Shown in pieces: positions 10,088-19,910 of a stretch of 64,000 bases of DNA (position 1 is its first letter; each line of letters starts with the position of its first letter). The stretch covers positions 1 through 64,000 of the forward strand of contig NZ_MWUM01000014.1 in the NCBI RefSeq assembly GCF_002028455.1, read 5' to 3'. Position numbers and translations under genes: made by a program. A model generated the notes under the pieces. It was not told the DNA's origin and searched no databases. It saw only the letters and a list, made by a program, of their open reading frames with translations. This stretch comes from Zoogloea sp. LCSB751 (lineage in GTDB: Bacteria > Pseudomonadota > Gammaproteobacteria > Burkholderiales > Rhodocyclaceae).

Positions 10088-10339
10088 CTAACCGATACGC
10101 TGAAAATGAGCACGGACCGCCGCTTCATCGAGGAAGTAATGACACAGCTCAATGTTTCCCGCCAGCACCACGGGCACCTTTTCGCTCCACAACGCTTCCA
10201 GTTCGGGAAAGGCATCCACGTCCACCACCTCGATGGCGAAGTCCAGTTCCTGCCGCAACGGAGCCAGCGCATCCACCAGATCGTGGCACAAATGGCACCA
10301 CTCGCGACTCAAGACAGTCAGCTTGCGTTCAGCGCTCAA
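10088..10339 (-). CDS. glutaredoxin/thioredoxin-fold family protein
   Basis: An 83-aa protein with one thioredoxin-like fold, matching the small DUF836/glutaredoxin-like family. The redox pair is Cys15-His-Leu-Cys18 (REWCHLCHD), followed by the strand VVDVDAFPELEALW and the cis-proline segment KVPVVLAGN. The only family-length start is a TTG at 10339, overlapping the end of mucD by 11 bases. The position at the end of the rpoE-mucD operon and before lepA is common in betaproteobacteria. Its substrate is unknown. Confidence 0.85.
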   Translation of the reverse strand: MSAERKLTVLSREWCHLCHDLVDALAPLRQELDFAIEVVDVDAFPELEALWSEKVPVVLAGNIELCHYFLDEAAVRAHFQRIG

Positions 10340-11762
10340 TCGTTCTCACCGGCACAAAGGTCTGAAAATCGCCGCGCAGGACCAGCAGGGTCACGGTCTG
10401 CCCCGGTTCGAGGGTCGCGACGATCTTGTTGAAATGCTCCACCGAGCGGATGTCGGTACGCCCACCTTTCACCACCAGCGCCAGGATCGCGTCGCCGGAC
10501 TGGATCTCGGAGGCGCGCGCCGATGCGCTGCGCAGCGCATCGACGATCACACCACCACTACCGAAGCGCGCATCCCTCTTCTGCTCGGCACTCGGCTCGA
10601 CGACCAGAATGCCCAGCCTGTTCGGCGAGGCATCCGCCCGCGTGACCTTGGCAGCCACCTTGCGGGCCTTATCGTCGGGCAACTCGGCCACCACCACGGA
10701 CAGATCACGGGTCGCGCCCTTGCGCCACACCTGCAGCGGAACCTTATTACCCGGCCGGGTACTGCCGACGGCCCGCGGCAGATCGCCCGACACACCGATC
10801 GTCCGGCTGTCGAAACGCAGGATGATGTCGCCCTGCTCGATACCGGCTTTCTCGGCAGGGCTACCCTTTTCCACGGAACTGACCAGCGCACCGACCGGTT
10901 TGCCGAGTCCGAAGCTGTCGGCCAGCTCGCGGGACACTTCTTGGATGACGACGCCGACGCGGCCGCGCTGCACGCGGCCATTGCTGCGCAACTGCCCCTG
11001 CACTTCCATCGCCACATCGATGGGGATGGCAAAGGACAAGCCCATGAAGCCACCGGTGCGGCTGTAGATCTGGGAATTCATCCCGACGACCTCGCCCTTC
11101 ATATTGAACAGCGGCCCGCCCGAATTGCCTGGATTGATCGCCACGTCCGTCTGGATGAAGGGGACGAAGCTCTCCTGTGGCAAAGAGCGCCCCTTTGCGC
11201 TGACGATGCCGGCGGTGACCGAGTTCTCGAAGCCGAATGGCGCGCCAATGGCCACGACCCAGTCGCCGACCCGCAACTTGGCCGGATCACCGAGCGTCAC
11301 TTTGGGCAGTCCGGTCGCCTCGATCTTAAGCAGCGCCACGTCGCTGCGCGGATCGGCCCCCATCAGGCGGGCCCGGAACTCGCGCTTGTCGGTGAGCTTG
11401 ACGATGATTTCGTCGGCACCTTCAACGACGTGCGCATTGGTCAGCACATAGCCGTCCGCAGACACGATGAAACCCGAACCGAGGGAGCGATTGTCCGGTT
11501 CTATCCGCGGGGCCCCCGGATGACGGGGCACGAAACGCCGGAAGAAATCGAACATCGGGTCATCGTCATCGAAGCTCGGGACAGGCCCTTTCCCCTGGCG
11601 TACCGCCTGGGTAGTGCTGATGTTGACGACCGACATCCCCTGACGCTCGGCCAGCTCGGCAAAATCCGGCAGATCGCGGGACAACGCACTCCCCGGTAGC
11701 CCCCAGCAGAGCAGGCATCCTGCCACCAGCAAGGCACGGCAATACTGGACCACAGCCTTCAT
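10329..11762 (-). CDS. mucD: periplasmic Do-family serine protease (DegP/MucD-like)
   Basis: A trypsin-like HtrA protease that degrades misfolded envelope proteins; family members in rpoE operons dampen the sigma-E response. The 477-aa protein has an N-terminal signal segment (VQYCRALLVAGCLLCW), a catalytic triad of His111 (TNAHVVEG), Asp141 (RSDVALL) and Ser214 (GNSGGPL), then two PDZ domains. The ATG at 11762 overlaps the rseC stop by four bases; a GTG three codons upstream is possible. Its place after rseC mirrors the Pseudomonas algU-mucABCD operon. Confidence 0.94.
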   Translation of the reverse strand: MKAVVQYCRALLVAGCLLCWGLPGSALSRDLPDFAELAERQGMSVVNISTTQAVRQGKGPVPSFDDDDPMFDFFRRFVPRHPGAPRIEPDNRSLGSGFIVSADGYVLTNAHVVEGADEIIVKLTDKREFRARLMGADPRSDVALLKIEATGLPKVTLGDPAKLRVGDWVVAIGAPFGFENSVTAGIVSAKGRSLPQESFVPFIQTDVAINPGNSGGPLFNMKGEVVGMNSQIYSRTGGFMGLSFAIPIDVAMEVQGQLRSNGRVQRGRVGVVIQEVSRELADSFGLGKPVGALVSSVEKGSPAEKAGIEQGDIILRFDSRTIGVSGDLPRAVGSTRPGNKVPLQVWRKGATRDLSVVVAELPDDKARKVAAKVTRADASPNRLGILVVEPSAEQKRDARFGSGGVIVDALRSASARASEIQSGDAILALVVKGGRTDIRSVEHFNKIVATLEPGQTVTLLVLRGDFQTFVPVRTIER

Positions 11763-12214
11763 TGCCCGCACGCCCCAGCGCTTTCCGCGGCGCCTCGTTC
11801 CAGGCGCATGGGTAGATCCTGCTGCATGCCACGACTCCGCTTACGCCCCCAGATTCCTGCCACCAGGCCACCGCCCAGCGCACCCAAGGCGGCCAGCAGG
11901 TCGCCATTGCCCCCCGGCGCAGCGCCGGCGCCGAGAACAGCACCCGCAATGACACCCAGAACAGGCCAACCGTAAGCACACAGCGCCGCCTGCAGCGGCA
12001 CGCGGTCATCGATGACGACGCCGACGGACTCACCAGGCCGCGCCTCGATATCGTTGATCACCCGCACGCTCCGGCTGGTCGGTGCGAAGGGACTCGCAAG
12101 ATTGACACCCCCGCAACCGCCTGGCTCATTGCAGCGCCCACAGCCCTGAGCCACGGACACATCGACCCATGCATAGCCGGCATCCAGCCGCTGGACGACT
12201 CCATTCACCCGCAT
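11759..12214 (-). CDS. rseC: RseC/MucC family positive regulator of sigma-E response
   Basis: A 151-aa inner-membrane protein with the conserved N-terminal cysteine cluster CGRCNEPGGCGG, which may hold a redox or metal centre, and two hydrophobic segments (about residues 77-93 and 105-120). Relatives modulate sigma-E activity or reduce SoxR. Its start shares one base with the rseB stop (TGATG). Placement within rpoE-rseA-rseB-rseC-mucD supports the assignment. Confidence 0.9.
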   Translation of the reverse strand: MRVNGVVQRLDAGYAWVDVSVAQGCGRCNEPGGCGGVNLASPFAPTSRSVRVINDIEARPGESVGVVIDDRVPLQAALCAYGWPVLGVIAGAVLGAGAAPGGNGDLLAALGALGGGLVAGIWGRKRSRGMQQDLPMRLERGAAESAGACGQ

Positions 12215-13179
12215 CAGCGCTTCCGCGTCTCCACGCCGTCGGCGATGCGCACCAGCGCCTGCTGCGGCACTTCGCCCAGCACGGTGATGAGGTGATCGGA
12301 CACAGTACGGCGGAAGATATTGAATGCTCCTGACGAACTCATCCCGCTCTGCAGCGTATTCTTGGCAGGCATCGGCTCGATGAACACGGAAATCGCCGCA
12401 AGGCCATCCGAAAACACCACGTGATAAGCCTCGCCACGCTCCTTGCGTCCCTGGCGGACCACCGAGACGACCTGGCGGAAACCCGGAATGGAATTCTTGA
12501 ACACCCAGCCGGTATCCTCGACCTTCACATCGCTGCCGCGCGCATTGACCACTTTCCAGTCGCTCGAACGCACGAAGCGGGGCTTGACCTTTTCCTTATC
12601 GAAGGGCGCACCGACATGCACCTCCGTGAAAGCGAACTGCTCGATACTCTCACCCTTCTCGCCGACCAGACGCGCCCGCAGCAGCAATCCGGACCCCACA
12701 TCGGCCCAGAACTGATGGCCAAAACGCATATCATCCTTGGGCTCCAGGATGATCTGCTGGCTCTCCATGCCCACGATCCGGACCACCTCGCCCTTGCGAA
12801 TGCGATAGTGTTCGGCCAGGGCACTTGGCGACTGGGGCAGACGCGCCGGGAAACTACGTCGTGCACTCGACTGATCCACGATCAACAGCTTTTGATCGGG
12901 CAGGAAACATTGCACCTCGTCGTTGTTGCGTACCACTTCACGCGGACTGCCGTCGAGCGCCTCGAGTCTTTCGTATTCGCCAGTGCCATCCACCAGATGG
13001 GCAATCCGCGATGTCTCGACGTTCTTGCCGCTCTGGTAAGTGAAGGTGCCGGTGTAGTTGAGCTTATGGGCCGCATTGGAGATCCGTGCGAGCCAGCTGA
13101 GCGGATCTGTCGGAACGTCCGCCAGAACCGAACCACTCCACGCCCCCAGCGCCACCAGGCAACAGAAAAGATGCTTCAT
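12214..13179 (-). CDS. rseB: periplasmic sigma-E regulatory protein RseB/MucB
   Basis: RseB binds the periplasmic domain of the anti-sigma factor and shields it from proteolysis until envelope stress. The 321-aa precursor has a signal peptide (LFCCLVALGAWSGSVLAD), an N-terminal MucB/RseB lipid-sensing domain (from NYTGTFTYQSG) and the smaller C-terminal domain (about residues 215-315). The ATG at 13179 overlaps the rseA stop by four bases. Confidence 0.94.
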   Translation of the reverse strand: MKHLFCCLVALGAWSGSVLADVPTDPLSWLARISNAAHKLNYTGTFTYQSGKNVETSRIAHLVDGTGEYERLEALDGSPREVVRNNDEVQCFLPDQKLLIVDQSSARRSFPARLPQSPSALAEHYRIRKGEVVRIVGMESQQIILEPKDDMRFGHQFWADVGSGLLLRARLVGEKGESIEQFAFTEVHVGAPFDKEKVKPRFVRSSDWKVVNARGSDVKVEDTGWVFKNSIPGFRQVVSVVRQGRKERGEAYHVVFSDGLAAISVFIEPMPAKNTLQSGMSSSGAFNIFRRTVSDHLITVLGEVPQQALVRIADGVETRKR

Positions 13180-13718
13180 CGCTGACCGGCCACCTGGGTA
13201 TCCGAGACAGTACGCACATACAAGGCCACACCCGGCATCGCCGCCGACGGCGCCATGGCCTGATGGGCGAACAGATACTCACGCTCCGACGTCTCGCTGT
13301 TCGCGGCCAGTTTGGCCGGCGCCCGCGACGGGTCCAGCGTCACGGCAGCGACTGGTACCTTTTTGGTCTCAGCGACTCGCAGCACGTCCTGACCGGAACC
13401 ATTGAGCGTCATCGCCACCCAGCCGACTGCGGCCACCCCCATCACCGATGCAGCGATCGGCATGAAATGGCGGATCCAGCTACCGCCCACATCACGCTTG
13501 GGTGGCGCCAACACGGTCGGCTCGTCATCCAGGCACAGCATCACGTTACGGGTGAAGTCCGACGACAGAACCTGCTCATCCCGCAGCAAATCCCCGATCA
13601 GGCAATAGTTCTCCCACTCCCGACGCAGTGCACCATCCCGTTTCAGGGAATCGAACATCCGCGCCGTCGCGTGCTCGTCGAGCGCGCCATCGAGCAGGGC
13701 AGAAACCTTTTCTTTCAT
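13176..13718 (-). CDS. rseA: anti-sigma-E factor RseA/MucA
   Basis: A single-pass inner-membrane protein that sequesters sigma-E. The 180-aa product has the N-terminal anti-sigma domain (MKEKVSALLDGALDE, WENYCLIGDLLRDE, residues 1-75), one transmembrane helix (FMPIAASVMGVAAVGWVAM, about residues 85-103) and a periplasmic tail for RseB binding. It starts four bases after the rpoE stop, so sigma and anti-sigma factors are made from one transcript. Confidence 0.93.
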   Translation of the reverse strand: MKEKVSALLDGALDEHATARMFDSLKRDGALRREWENYCLIGDLLRDEQVLSSDFTRNVMLCLDDEPTVLAPPKRDVGGSWIRHFMPIAASVMGVAAVGWVAMTLNGSGQDVLRVAETKKVPVAAVTLDPSRAPAKLAANSETSEREYLFAHQAMAPSAAMPGVALYVRTVSDTQVAGQR

Positions 13719-13722
13719 CGTC

Positions 13723-14322
13723 TTACCACCTCTTGTTCGGAGCCGTATCGAGCAACGGCTTGAGCTTTTCAGAAATTGCTTCCCGTGCGCGGAAGATCCG
13801 CGAACGAACCGTGCCGATAGGGCACTCCATGATCGTGGCGATCTCCTCGTAACTCAGACCTTCAATTTCGCGCAGGACTATCGCCGTTCTCAACTCTTCG
13901 GGCAAAGCCTCCATGGCCACATTGACGGTATCGCCAATCTGCTTGGTCATCAGGAGGCGTTCTGGCGTATTGATGTCTCGAAGCTGGTCCCCCTCCTCGA
14001 AAGTCTCGGCTTCTTCGGAATCGAAATCGGTCGTAGTGGGCGCGCGCCGCCCCTGCGACACGAGGAAATTCTTGGCAGTGTTGATCCCGATACGGTAGAG
14101 CCATGTGTAAAAAGCACTATCCCCCCGAAACGACGGCAAGGCACGGTAAGCCTTGATGAACGTCTCCTGGGCGACATCCTCCACTTCGGCTGGATCTCGG
14201 ATCAATCTCGACAACAGGCGGGCGAGCTTGCGCTGATACTTGGAAACAAGCAGCCCAAAGGCCTGCTTGTCGCCACGCTGCACACGCTCGACCAGCTGCT
14301 GGTCAATTTCGCGATCGCTCAT
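13723..14322 (-). CDS. rpoE: RNA polymerase sigma-E factor (ECF)
   Basis: Extracytoplasmic-function sigma factor directing envelope-stress transcription. The 199-aa product begins MSDREIDQQLVERVQRGDKQ and contains region 2 (YQRKLARLLSRLIRDPAEVEDVAQETF) and region 4 (ALPEELRTAIVLREIEGLSYEEIA), with the helix-turn-helix ending MECPIGTVRSR. The ATG at 14322 fits the family length. Upstream lies a sequence resembling its own promoter, as expected for an autoregulated operon. Confidence 0.96.
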   Translation of the reverse strand: MSDREIDQQLVERVQRGDKQAFGLLVSKYQRKLARLLSRLIRDPAEVEDVAQETFIKAYRALPSFRGDSAFYTWLYRIGINTAKNFLVSQGRRAPTTTDFDSEEAETFEEGDQLRDINTPERLLMTKQIGDTVNVAMEALPEELRTAIVLREIEGLSYEEIATIMECPIGTVRSRIFRAREAISEKLKPLLDTAPNKRW

Positions 14323-14416
14323 GGTCGGGAAACAAATATCTTCATAGTCGTGACCCGAAGGGTCACCGGCCCGGAAGTATATCCCGAGAGCTACCAAAAC
14401 CTGGCCAAAGTACCTC

Positions 14417-14443
14417 CTAGACTCCGCCGCGTCCGTATAGTTC
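14417..14443 (-). promoter_or_regulatory. candidate sigma-E promoter of the rpoE operon
   Basis: On the minus strand a GAACTA -35 (14438-14443) and a GTCTAG -10 (14417-14422) are separated by 15 nt, close to the known sigma-E pattern GAACTT...TCTGA. The site is about 95 bases upstream of the rpoE start. Autoregulation of rpoE is usual in the family; the exact start point is inferred. Confidence 0.45.
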
Positions 14444-14479
14444 AGTCGGCCGCAGGGTTGTTTTGCGACGAACTGCACG

Positions 14480-14488
14480 TGCTATAGT
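14480..14488 (+). promoter_or_regulatory. candidate extended -10 promoter for nadB
   Basis: TGCTATAGT forms an extended -10 element (TGn plus TATAGT) about 40 bases upstream of the nadB GTG, in the rpoE-nadB divergent gap. No -35 with good spacing is evident. Confidence 0.4.
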
Positions 14489-14529
14489 CGGCCCTTCGCA
14501 AAACAGCCCCCCGCGGCAATCCCCCCGAA

Positions 14530-16143
14530 GTGACCGCTTTTGACGTGCTCATCCTGGGCAGTGGCCTGGCCGGACAATCCCTGGCCCTGCGCCTGGCAGA
14601 CAAACTCAAGATCGCCCTCGTTACCAAACGCTCCCTCGAAGACAGCGCCAGCGCCTGGGCCCAGGGCGGCATCGCGGCGGTCCTCGATCCCGCCGACGAC
14701 ACCGAAGCGCACGTATCCGACACCCACACTGCCGGCGCCGGCCTGTGCTCCGACTCAGCCACGCGCTTCGTCGTCGAGAACGGCCCCCGTGCAATCCACT
14801 GGCTGATCGAACACGGCGTCCCCTTCACCGCCGACCCCAGCACTTCAATCGGCTATCACCTGACCCGCGAAGGCGGCCACAGCCACCGGCGCATCATCCA
14901 TGCCGCCGACGCGACCGGTGCCGCGGTGCAGGCTACCCTGACCGAACAGGTCCGCCGCCACCCGAACATCACGATCCTCGAACAGCACATCGCCATCGAC
15001 CTAATCACCGGCAGCAAGGTCGGACGCACGGACGAAGGCTGCCTCGGCGCCTATGTGCTCGACATCGCCAACGATGAGATGCGCACCATTGCCGCCCGTC
15101 ACACGGTGCTCGCCACCGGCGGTACCGGCAAGGTCTATCTGTACACGACCAACCCCGACACCGCCACCGGCGACGGCGTGGCGATGGCCTGGCGTGCCGG
15201 CTGCCGGGTCGCCAACATGGAATTCATCCAGTTCCATCCGACCTGCCTCTACCACCCGCAAGCCAAGTCCTTCCTGATCTCCGAAGCCGTGCGCGGCGAA
15301 GGCGGCGTGCTGCGCCGCCCGGACGGCAGCCGCTTCATGCAGGACCACGATCCGCGCCTGGAGCTCGCCCCGCGTGACGTCGTCGCACGGGCCATCGACT
15401 TCGAGATGAAGAAGCACGGCCTCGACTGCGTCTTCCTCGACATCAGCCACAAGCCGGCGGAATTCCTGCAGAACCATTTTCCGAACATTCTGGCCCGCTG
15501 CCTGGAACTGGGCATCGATATCACCCGCCAGCCGATCCCTGTCGTGCCGGCGGCGCATTACTCCTGCGGCGGCATCGTCACCGATCTGCACGCGCGTACC
15601 GATGTCAAGGGCCTCTACGCAATTGGCGAAAGCGCCTGTACGGGCCTGCATGGCGCCAACCGCCTGGCCAGCAACTCCCTGCTCGAATGCCTGGTCTTCA
15701 GTGAATCCGCCGCTGCCGACATTCTTGCCCATCCCCGCCCGCTGCCCGACAACCTGCCCCAATGGGACGAGAGCCGCGTGACGGACGCCGATGAAACGAT
15801 CGTGATCTCCCACAACTGGGACGAGTTGCGCCGCTTCATGTGGGATTACGTGGGCATCGTGCGGACCAACAAGCGCCTCGAGCGCGCCCAGCACCGCATC
15901 CGCCTGCTGGCCCGGGAAATCGATGAGTACTACAGCAACTTCCGCGTCTCCAACGACCTGATCGAGCTGCGCAACCTGGTCGTCACCGCCGAGTTGATTG
16001 TGCGCAGCGCCCTCAAGCGCCAGGAAAGCCGTGGCCTGCATTTCAGCCGCGATTATCCGGAAACCCTGCCGAAGGCCCGCGACACCATCCTTCGTCCGCC
16101 ACGCAAGCGAACCTTCGTGCGCCCGCCGCTGGACCATAGCTAA
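14530..16143 (+). CDS. nadB: L-aspartate oxidase
   Basis: NadB oxidises L-aspartate to iminoaspartate with FAD, the first step of de novo NAD synthesis. The 537-aa flavoprotein has the N-terminal dinucleotide-binding motif [12 protein letters not shown], the glycine-rich [13 protein letters not shown] segment, the active-site region [10 protein letters not shown] and the FAD-contact stretch [15 protein letters not shown]. The start is a GTG at 14530. It is divergent from rpoE, a neighbourhood shared with many proteobacteria. Confidence 0.96.
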   Translation: MTAFDVLILGSGLAGQSLALRLADKLKIALVTKRSLEDSASAWAQGGIAAVLDPADDTEAHVSDTHTAGAGLCSDSATRFVVENGPRAIHWLIEHGVPFTADPSTSIGYHLTREGGHSHRRIIHAADATGAAVQATLTEQVRRHPNITILEQHIAIDLITGSKVGRTDEGCLGAYVLDIANDEMRTIAARHTVLATGGTGKVYLYTTNPDTATGDGVAMAWRAGCRVANMEFIQFHPTCLYHPQAKSFLISEAVRGEGGVLRRPDGSRFMQDHDPRLELAPRDVVARAIDFEMKKHGLDCVFLDISHKPAEFLQNHFPNILARCLELGIDITRQPIPVVPAAHYSCGGIVTDLHARTDVKGLYAIGESACTGLHGANRLASNSLLECLVFSESAAADILAHPRPLPDNLPQWDESRVTDADETIVISHNWDELRRFMWDYVGIVRTNKRLERAQHRIRLLAREIDEYYSNFRVSNDLIELRNLVVTAELIVRSALKRQESRGLHFSRDYPETLPKARDTILRPPRKRTFVRPPLDHS

Positions 16144-16577
16144 GGCCTGACCTGCGGACCCTCCAGACTCGTCCGGACCCGCAGGCGCAACCACACCTGC
16201 AGCACACTCCACTCATGGGGTGCGAGCTGGTCGCGCAGCAGCATCGACGCACTACTTTTCCGGCTGCCGTCGGCTCGCCAGATCAACCAGACAACCGGGT
16301 AAGTCACCACGCTTGCCGGCAACAGGTCCAGCCTGCACTCCGCCGGCCCGCCCGGATCGACGATCAACGCACCGTCTTCCAATAAGCCCAAACGGCATCT
16401 TGCCCCGTAACGGCCATGGCACCAGCAATGCCATCCCGTCCCGCCCAGGAGCACAAGCCCAGCCGCACTGGCGAGCCCCGCTCCAAATCCAGACAGGAAC
16501 GAAAAAGCCGCCGCGAGATGCAGCGCCACAAGGAGCATGGCGAGCAGCCGCGACGGCCTGAATTCAATGACGCTCAT
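16140..16577 (-). CDS. YgfX/CptA-like membrane protein
   Basis: A 145-aa protein with two closely spaced hydrophobic N-terminal segments ([18 protein letters not shown] and the glycine-rich run after it), then a soluble C-terminal part containing [11 protein letters not shown] and the aromatic strand [11 protein letters not shown]. This layout matches the YgfX (CptA) family. In Escherichia coli YgfX has been described as a cytoskeleton-inhibiting toxin and otherwise pairs with SdhE; no SdhE gene is adjacent here. It overlaps the end of nadB convergently by four bases. Family assignment is by topology and motif feel. Confidence 0.65.
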   Translation of the reverse strand: MSVIEFRPSRLLAMLLVALHLAAAFSFLSGFGAGLASAAGLVLLGGTGWHCWCHGRYGARCRLGLLEDGALIVDPGGPAECRLDLLPASVVTYPVVWLIWRADGSRKSSASMLLRDQLAPHEWSVLQVWLRLRVRTSLEGPQVRP

Positions 16578-16607
16578 GGACGCGCGGACCTCCGTGCGCC
16601 CATGGAG

Positions 16608-17843
16608 TCAAATCTTACGGAACACCAGGGTACCGTTGGTACCACCGAAGCCGAAGTTATTCTTCATGGCGATGTCGATCTTCATCGGACGGGCCACGTT
16701 CGCGCAGTAGTCCAGATCGCACTCCGGATCCTGCTCGAAGATATTGATCGTCGGCGGCGAGACCTGATGATAGACCGCCAGGGTCGTCAGCACGGACTCG
16801 AGACCACCGGCCCCGCCAAGCAGGTGACCGGTCATCGACTTGGTAGAATTCACCACCAGCCCCTTTGCGACATCGGCACCGAAAGCCAGCTTGATGGCCT
16901 CGGTTTCGTTCTTGTCGCCCAGCGGCGTGGAAGTACCGTGCGCGTTGAGGTACTGCACTTCATCCGGGTTCACACCGGCGTTCTTCAGCGCATTGACCAT
17001 GCTGCGACGCGGACCGTCGGTATCCGGCGCAGTCATGTGGTAAGCATCGCCGCTCATGCCGAAACCGGCCAGCTCAGCGTAGATACGCGCACCACGCTTG
17101 ACCGCGTGCTCGTACTCTTCGAGAACCAGCACACCGGCTCCCTCACCCAGCACGAAACCGTCACGATCCTTGTCCCACGGCCGGCTGGCCGTAGCGGGAT
17201 CGTCGTTGCGGGTGGACAAGGCCTTGGCAGAAGCGAAGCCGCCCACCGCCAGCGGCGTCACAGTGGACTCGGCACCGCCGCACACCATGACGTCAGCGTC
17301 ACCGTACTCAATCATCCGGGCACCGGTGCCGATCGCGTGCAGACCAGTGGTACAGGCCGTGACGACCGCGATATTCGGTCCCTTCAGACCAAACATGATC
17401 GACAGGTTGCCCGAGATCATGTTGATGATGGTGCCCGGGATGAAGAATGGGGAAATCTTGCGGGGACCGCCGGCGAGGAAATCGTTGTGCGTATCCTCGA
17501 TCATCGGCAGACCGCCGATGCCCGAACCGATGTTGACACCGATCCGGTGGGCATTTTCCTCGGTCACCTCGATGCCCGAATCACGGAAAGCCTGGATGCC
17601 CGCGGCAAGGCCGTAGTGGATGAAACCATCCATACGACGCGCTTCCTTCGGCGAAAGATAGGCACCGATATCGAAACCCTTCACTTCGCCGGCAATTTTC
17701 GCCGAGAAGTTCGAGGTATCGAAACGGGTGATCTCACCGATACCGGAACGACCATTCAGGATGGCGTCCCAGGCTTCAGACACGGTATTGCCGACCGGCG
17801 AAATAACGCCAAGGCCGGTGACGACGACTCTGCGACGGGTCAA
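16608..17843 (-). CDS. fabF: 3-oxoacyl-[ACP] synthase II
   Basis: KAS II elongates acyl-ACP by condensation with malonyl-ACP and is needed for cis-vaccenate formation. The 411-aa thiolase-fold protein has the nucleophile Cys164 in [12 protein letters not shown] and the two catalytic histidines in [11 protein letters not shown] and [13 protein letters not shown]. The start matching the family ([12 protein letters not shown]) is a TTG at 17843, 16 bases after the acpP stop. Confidence 0.95.
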   Translation of the reverse strand: MTRRRVVVTGLGVISPVGNTVSEAWDAILNGRSGIGEITRFDTSNFSAKIAGEVKGFDIGAYLSPKEARRMDGFIHYGLAAGIQAFRDSGIEVTEENAHRIGVNIGSGIGGLPMIEDTHNDFLAGGPRKISPFFIPGTIINMISGNLSIMFGLKGPNIAVVTACTTGLHAIGTGARMIEYGDADVMVCGGAESTVTPLAVGGFASAKALSTRNDDPATASRPWDKDRDGFVLGEGAGVLVLEEYEHAVKRGARIYAELAGFGMSGDAYHMTAPDTDGPRRSMVNALKNAGVNPDEVQYLNAHGTSTPLGDKNETEAIKLAFGADVAKGLVVNSTKSMTGHLLGGAGGLESVLTTLAVYHQVSPPTINIFEQDPECDLDYCANVARPMKIDIAMKNNFGFGGTNGTLVFRKI

Positions 17844-17859
17844 GGCAGGCTCCGGAAAC

Positions 17860-18099
17860 TTACTTCTTCAGGTGGGCGGTGACGTAGTCGATCGCTTGCT
17901 GAACGCTGGTGATCTTCTCGGCTTCTTCGTCGGGGATCTCGCACTCGAACTCTTCTTCCAGAGCCATCACCAGCTCGACGGTGTCGAGGGAGTCGGCGCC
18001 CAGGTCGTCCACGAAGGACGATTCGTTCTTGATTTCGGATTCGTTGACACCGAGTTGTTCGGCAACGATTTTCTTGACGCGCTGTTCGATATTTTCCAT
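17860..18099 (-). CDS. acpP: acyl carrier protein
   Basis: The 79-aa acidic carrier protein holds the growing acyl chain on a phosphopantetheine arm. The attachment site Ser37 lies in the invariant motif GADSLDT. It is preceded by a strong Shine-Dalgarno (GGAAGGAG about eight bases before the ATG), in line with its very high expression. It lies between fabG and fabF, and acpS, which activates it, is also in this window. Confidence 0.98.
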   Translation of the reverse strand: MENIEQRVKKIVAEQLGVNESEIKNESSFVDDLGADSLDTVELVMALEEEFECEIPDEEAEKITSVQQAIDYVTAHLKK

Positions 18100-18146
18100 G
18101 TGTTTACTCCTTCCCTGATTACGGGTGTGAATTCAAAAACCTTCGC

Positions 18147-18155
18147 ATTCTACCA
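18147..18155 (-). promoter_or_regulatory. candidate extended -10 promoter upstream of acpP
   Basis: Minus-strand TGGTAGAAT (TGn plus TAGAAT) lies about 50 bases upstream of the acpP start, in the 87-base gap after fabG. An internal promoter giving extra acpP transcript is common in fab clusters. No good -35 is visible. Confidence 0.4.
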
Positions 18156-18186
18156 AAAACATGCCCCCCCGCCAGCGCGGCGAGGA

Positions 18187-18936
18187 TCAGGCCATGTACA
18201 TGCCGCCATTGACGTGCAGGGTTGCTCCCGTCACGTAGGAGGCCGCCGGCGAGGCCAGGAAGCCTACCACCGAAGCGATCTCCTCAGGCTTTCCGAGGCG
18301 GCCAAGGGCGATCTTGCCTTGCAGCGCTTCGCGCTGCGCCTCCGGCAATTCCTTGGTCATGTCGGTGTCGATGAAACCCGGCGCCACGCAGTTAACCGTG
18401 ATGTTGCGGCTACCGAGCTCCTGCGCCAGTGCCCGGGTCATGCCCGCCACGCCTGCCTTGGCAGCAGCGTAGTTGGCCTGCCCGGGATTACCGGAGCTGC
18501 CGACCACTGAAGTGATGTTGATGATCCGACCTGTACGGGCCTTCATCATGCCGCGCATGACAAGCTTGGACATACGGAAGACGGCCTTCAGGTTGGTGTC
18601 GATCACCGCATCCCACTCGCCATCCTTCATGCGCATGGCAAGGTTGTCACGGGTGATGCCAGCGTTATTGACCAGCACCGCCACCGGACCGAAATCCTTC
18701 TCGATCAAGCCCAGGGCAAGCTCGCAAGCCTCGGCATTGGTCACGTCGAGCGCCAGACCACGACCGGCGATGCCAGCGGTCTCGAGACCGGCCTGAATAT
18801 CCGCTGCGCCAGCCTCAGACGTCGCCGTTCCAACGACCGTAGCCCCCATGCGCCCGAGCTCTAGCGCAATGGCCCGTCCGATACCACGGGACGCACCGGT
18901 CACCAGCGCGACCTGCCCCTGCAAAACCTGCGTCAT
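18187..18936 (-). CDS. fabG: 3-oxoacyl-[ACP] reductase
   Basis: FabG reduces 3-oxoacyl-ACP with NADPH. The 249-aa short-chain dehydrogenase has the cofactor motif TGASRGIG at residues 13-20, NNAG, and the catalytic set Ser143, Tyr156 and Lys160 (NYAAAK). The ATG at 18936 overlaps the fabD stop by four bases; the frame open upstream of it is fabD read out of frame. Confidence 0.96.
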   Translation of the reverse strand: MTQVLQGQVALVTGASRGIGRAIALELGRMGATVVGTATSEAGAADIQAGLETAGIAGRGLALDVTNAEACELALGLIEKDFGPVAVLVNNAGITRDNLAMRMKDGEWDAVIDTNLKAVFRMSKLVMRGMMKARTGRIINITSVVGSSGNPGQANYAAAKAGVAGMTRALAQELGSRNITVNCVAPGFIDTDMTKELPEAQREALQGKIALGRLGKPEEIASVVGFLASPAASYVTGATLHVNGGMYMA

Positions 18937-19868
18937 ACCCCCCCCGTCGTCTTGAGAATTTCTTCCAGGCTGGCCGCATCGGCGATCGCGCCGCCCTGCA
19001 GGCTGCCTTCGATGCGCTTGGTCATCCCTGCCAGCACCTTGCCGGGGCCGCATTCGAACAGATGCGTCGAGCCGCGACGGGCGATCTCGCGAACCGTTTC
19101 GATCCAGCGCACCGGCGAATAGGCCTGACGCACCAGCGCATCCTTGATTCGCTCGGGCCGATCTTCGACAGCCACATCCACGTTGTTGAGAACCGGGATA
19201 GCAGGCGTCTTCAGCTCGATCTCCGCAAGACGCACGGAGAGACGCTCGGCGGCCGGCTTCATCAGCGCGCAATGGAAAGGCGCGCTGACCGGCAGCAACA
19301 CCGCGCGCTTGGCACCGCGCGCCTTGGCAACGGTGATCGCACGCTCGACGGCAGCCTTGGAGCCGGCGATCACGATCTGGCCTGGAGAGTTCAGGTTTGC
19401 CGCTGACACAACATCGCCCTGAGCCGCTTCGGCACAGGCCTCAATGGCAGCATCCTCATCCAGGCCGAGCAGCGCGGCCATCGCACCTTCACCCTGCGGA
19501 ACCGCTTCCTGCATGGCTTGGGCACGCAGGCGCACCAGCCTGACCGCCTCGGTCAGCTCAAGCGAACCGGCCGCCACCAGCGCCGAATATTCACCGAGGC
19601 TGTGACCGGCAACCAATGCCGGCACCACACCGCCACGGGCAATCCACTCACGATAGACGGCCACACCAGCGGTCAGCATCAGCGGCTGAGTATTGACGGT
19701 CTGCGCCAACACCTCGGCCGGACCTTCCAGCACCATCTGCCACAAATCCTCGCCGAGCGCATCGGACGCCTCGGTAAAAGCCTGGCGAATCACGGCCGAC
19801 TCGCCGTAGGCGCCCATCATGCCCACGGATTGGGAGCCCTGCCCCGGAAACACAAACGCAAAATTCAT
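18933..19868 (-). CDS. fabD: malonyl-CoA:ACP transacylase
   Basis: FabD loads malonate onto ACP. The 311-aa protein starts FAFVFPGQGSQSVGMMG, has the nucleophile Ser90 in VAGHSLGEYSA and the histidine partner in the segment LPVSAPFHCALM. It lies 42 bases downstream of fabH and is coupled to fabG. Confidence 0.96.
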   Translation of the reverse strand: MNFAFVFPGQGSQSVGMMGAYGESAVIRQAFTEASDALGEDLWQMVLEGPAEVLAQTVNTQPLMLTAGVAVYREWIARGGVVPALVAGHSLGEYSALVAAGSLELTEAVRLVRLRAQAMQEAVPQGEGAMAALLGLDEDAAIEACAEAAQGDVVSAANLNSPGQIVIAGSKAAVERAITVAKARGAKRAVLLPVSAPFHCALMKPAAERLSVRLAEIELKTPAIPVLNNVDVAVEDRPERIKDALVRQAYSPVRWIETVREIARRGSTHLFECGPGKVLAGMTKRIEGSLQGGAIADAASLEEILKTTGGV

Positions 19869-19910
19869 GATCCCTACCCTGTATGGTGACTGGTTCTTGT
19901 TGCTTGTTCT

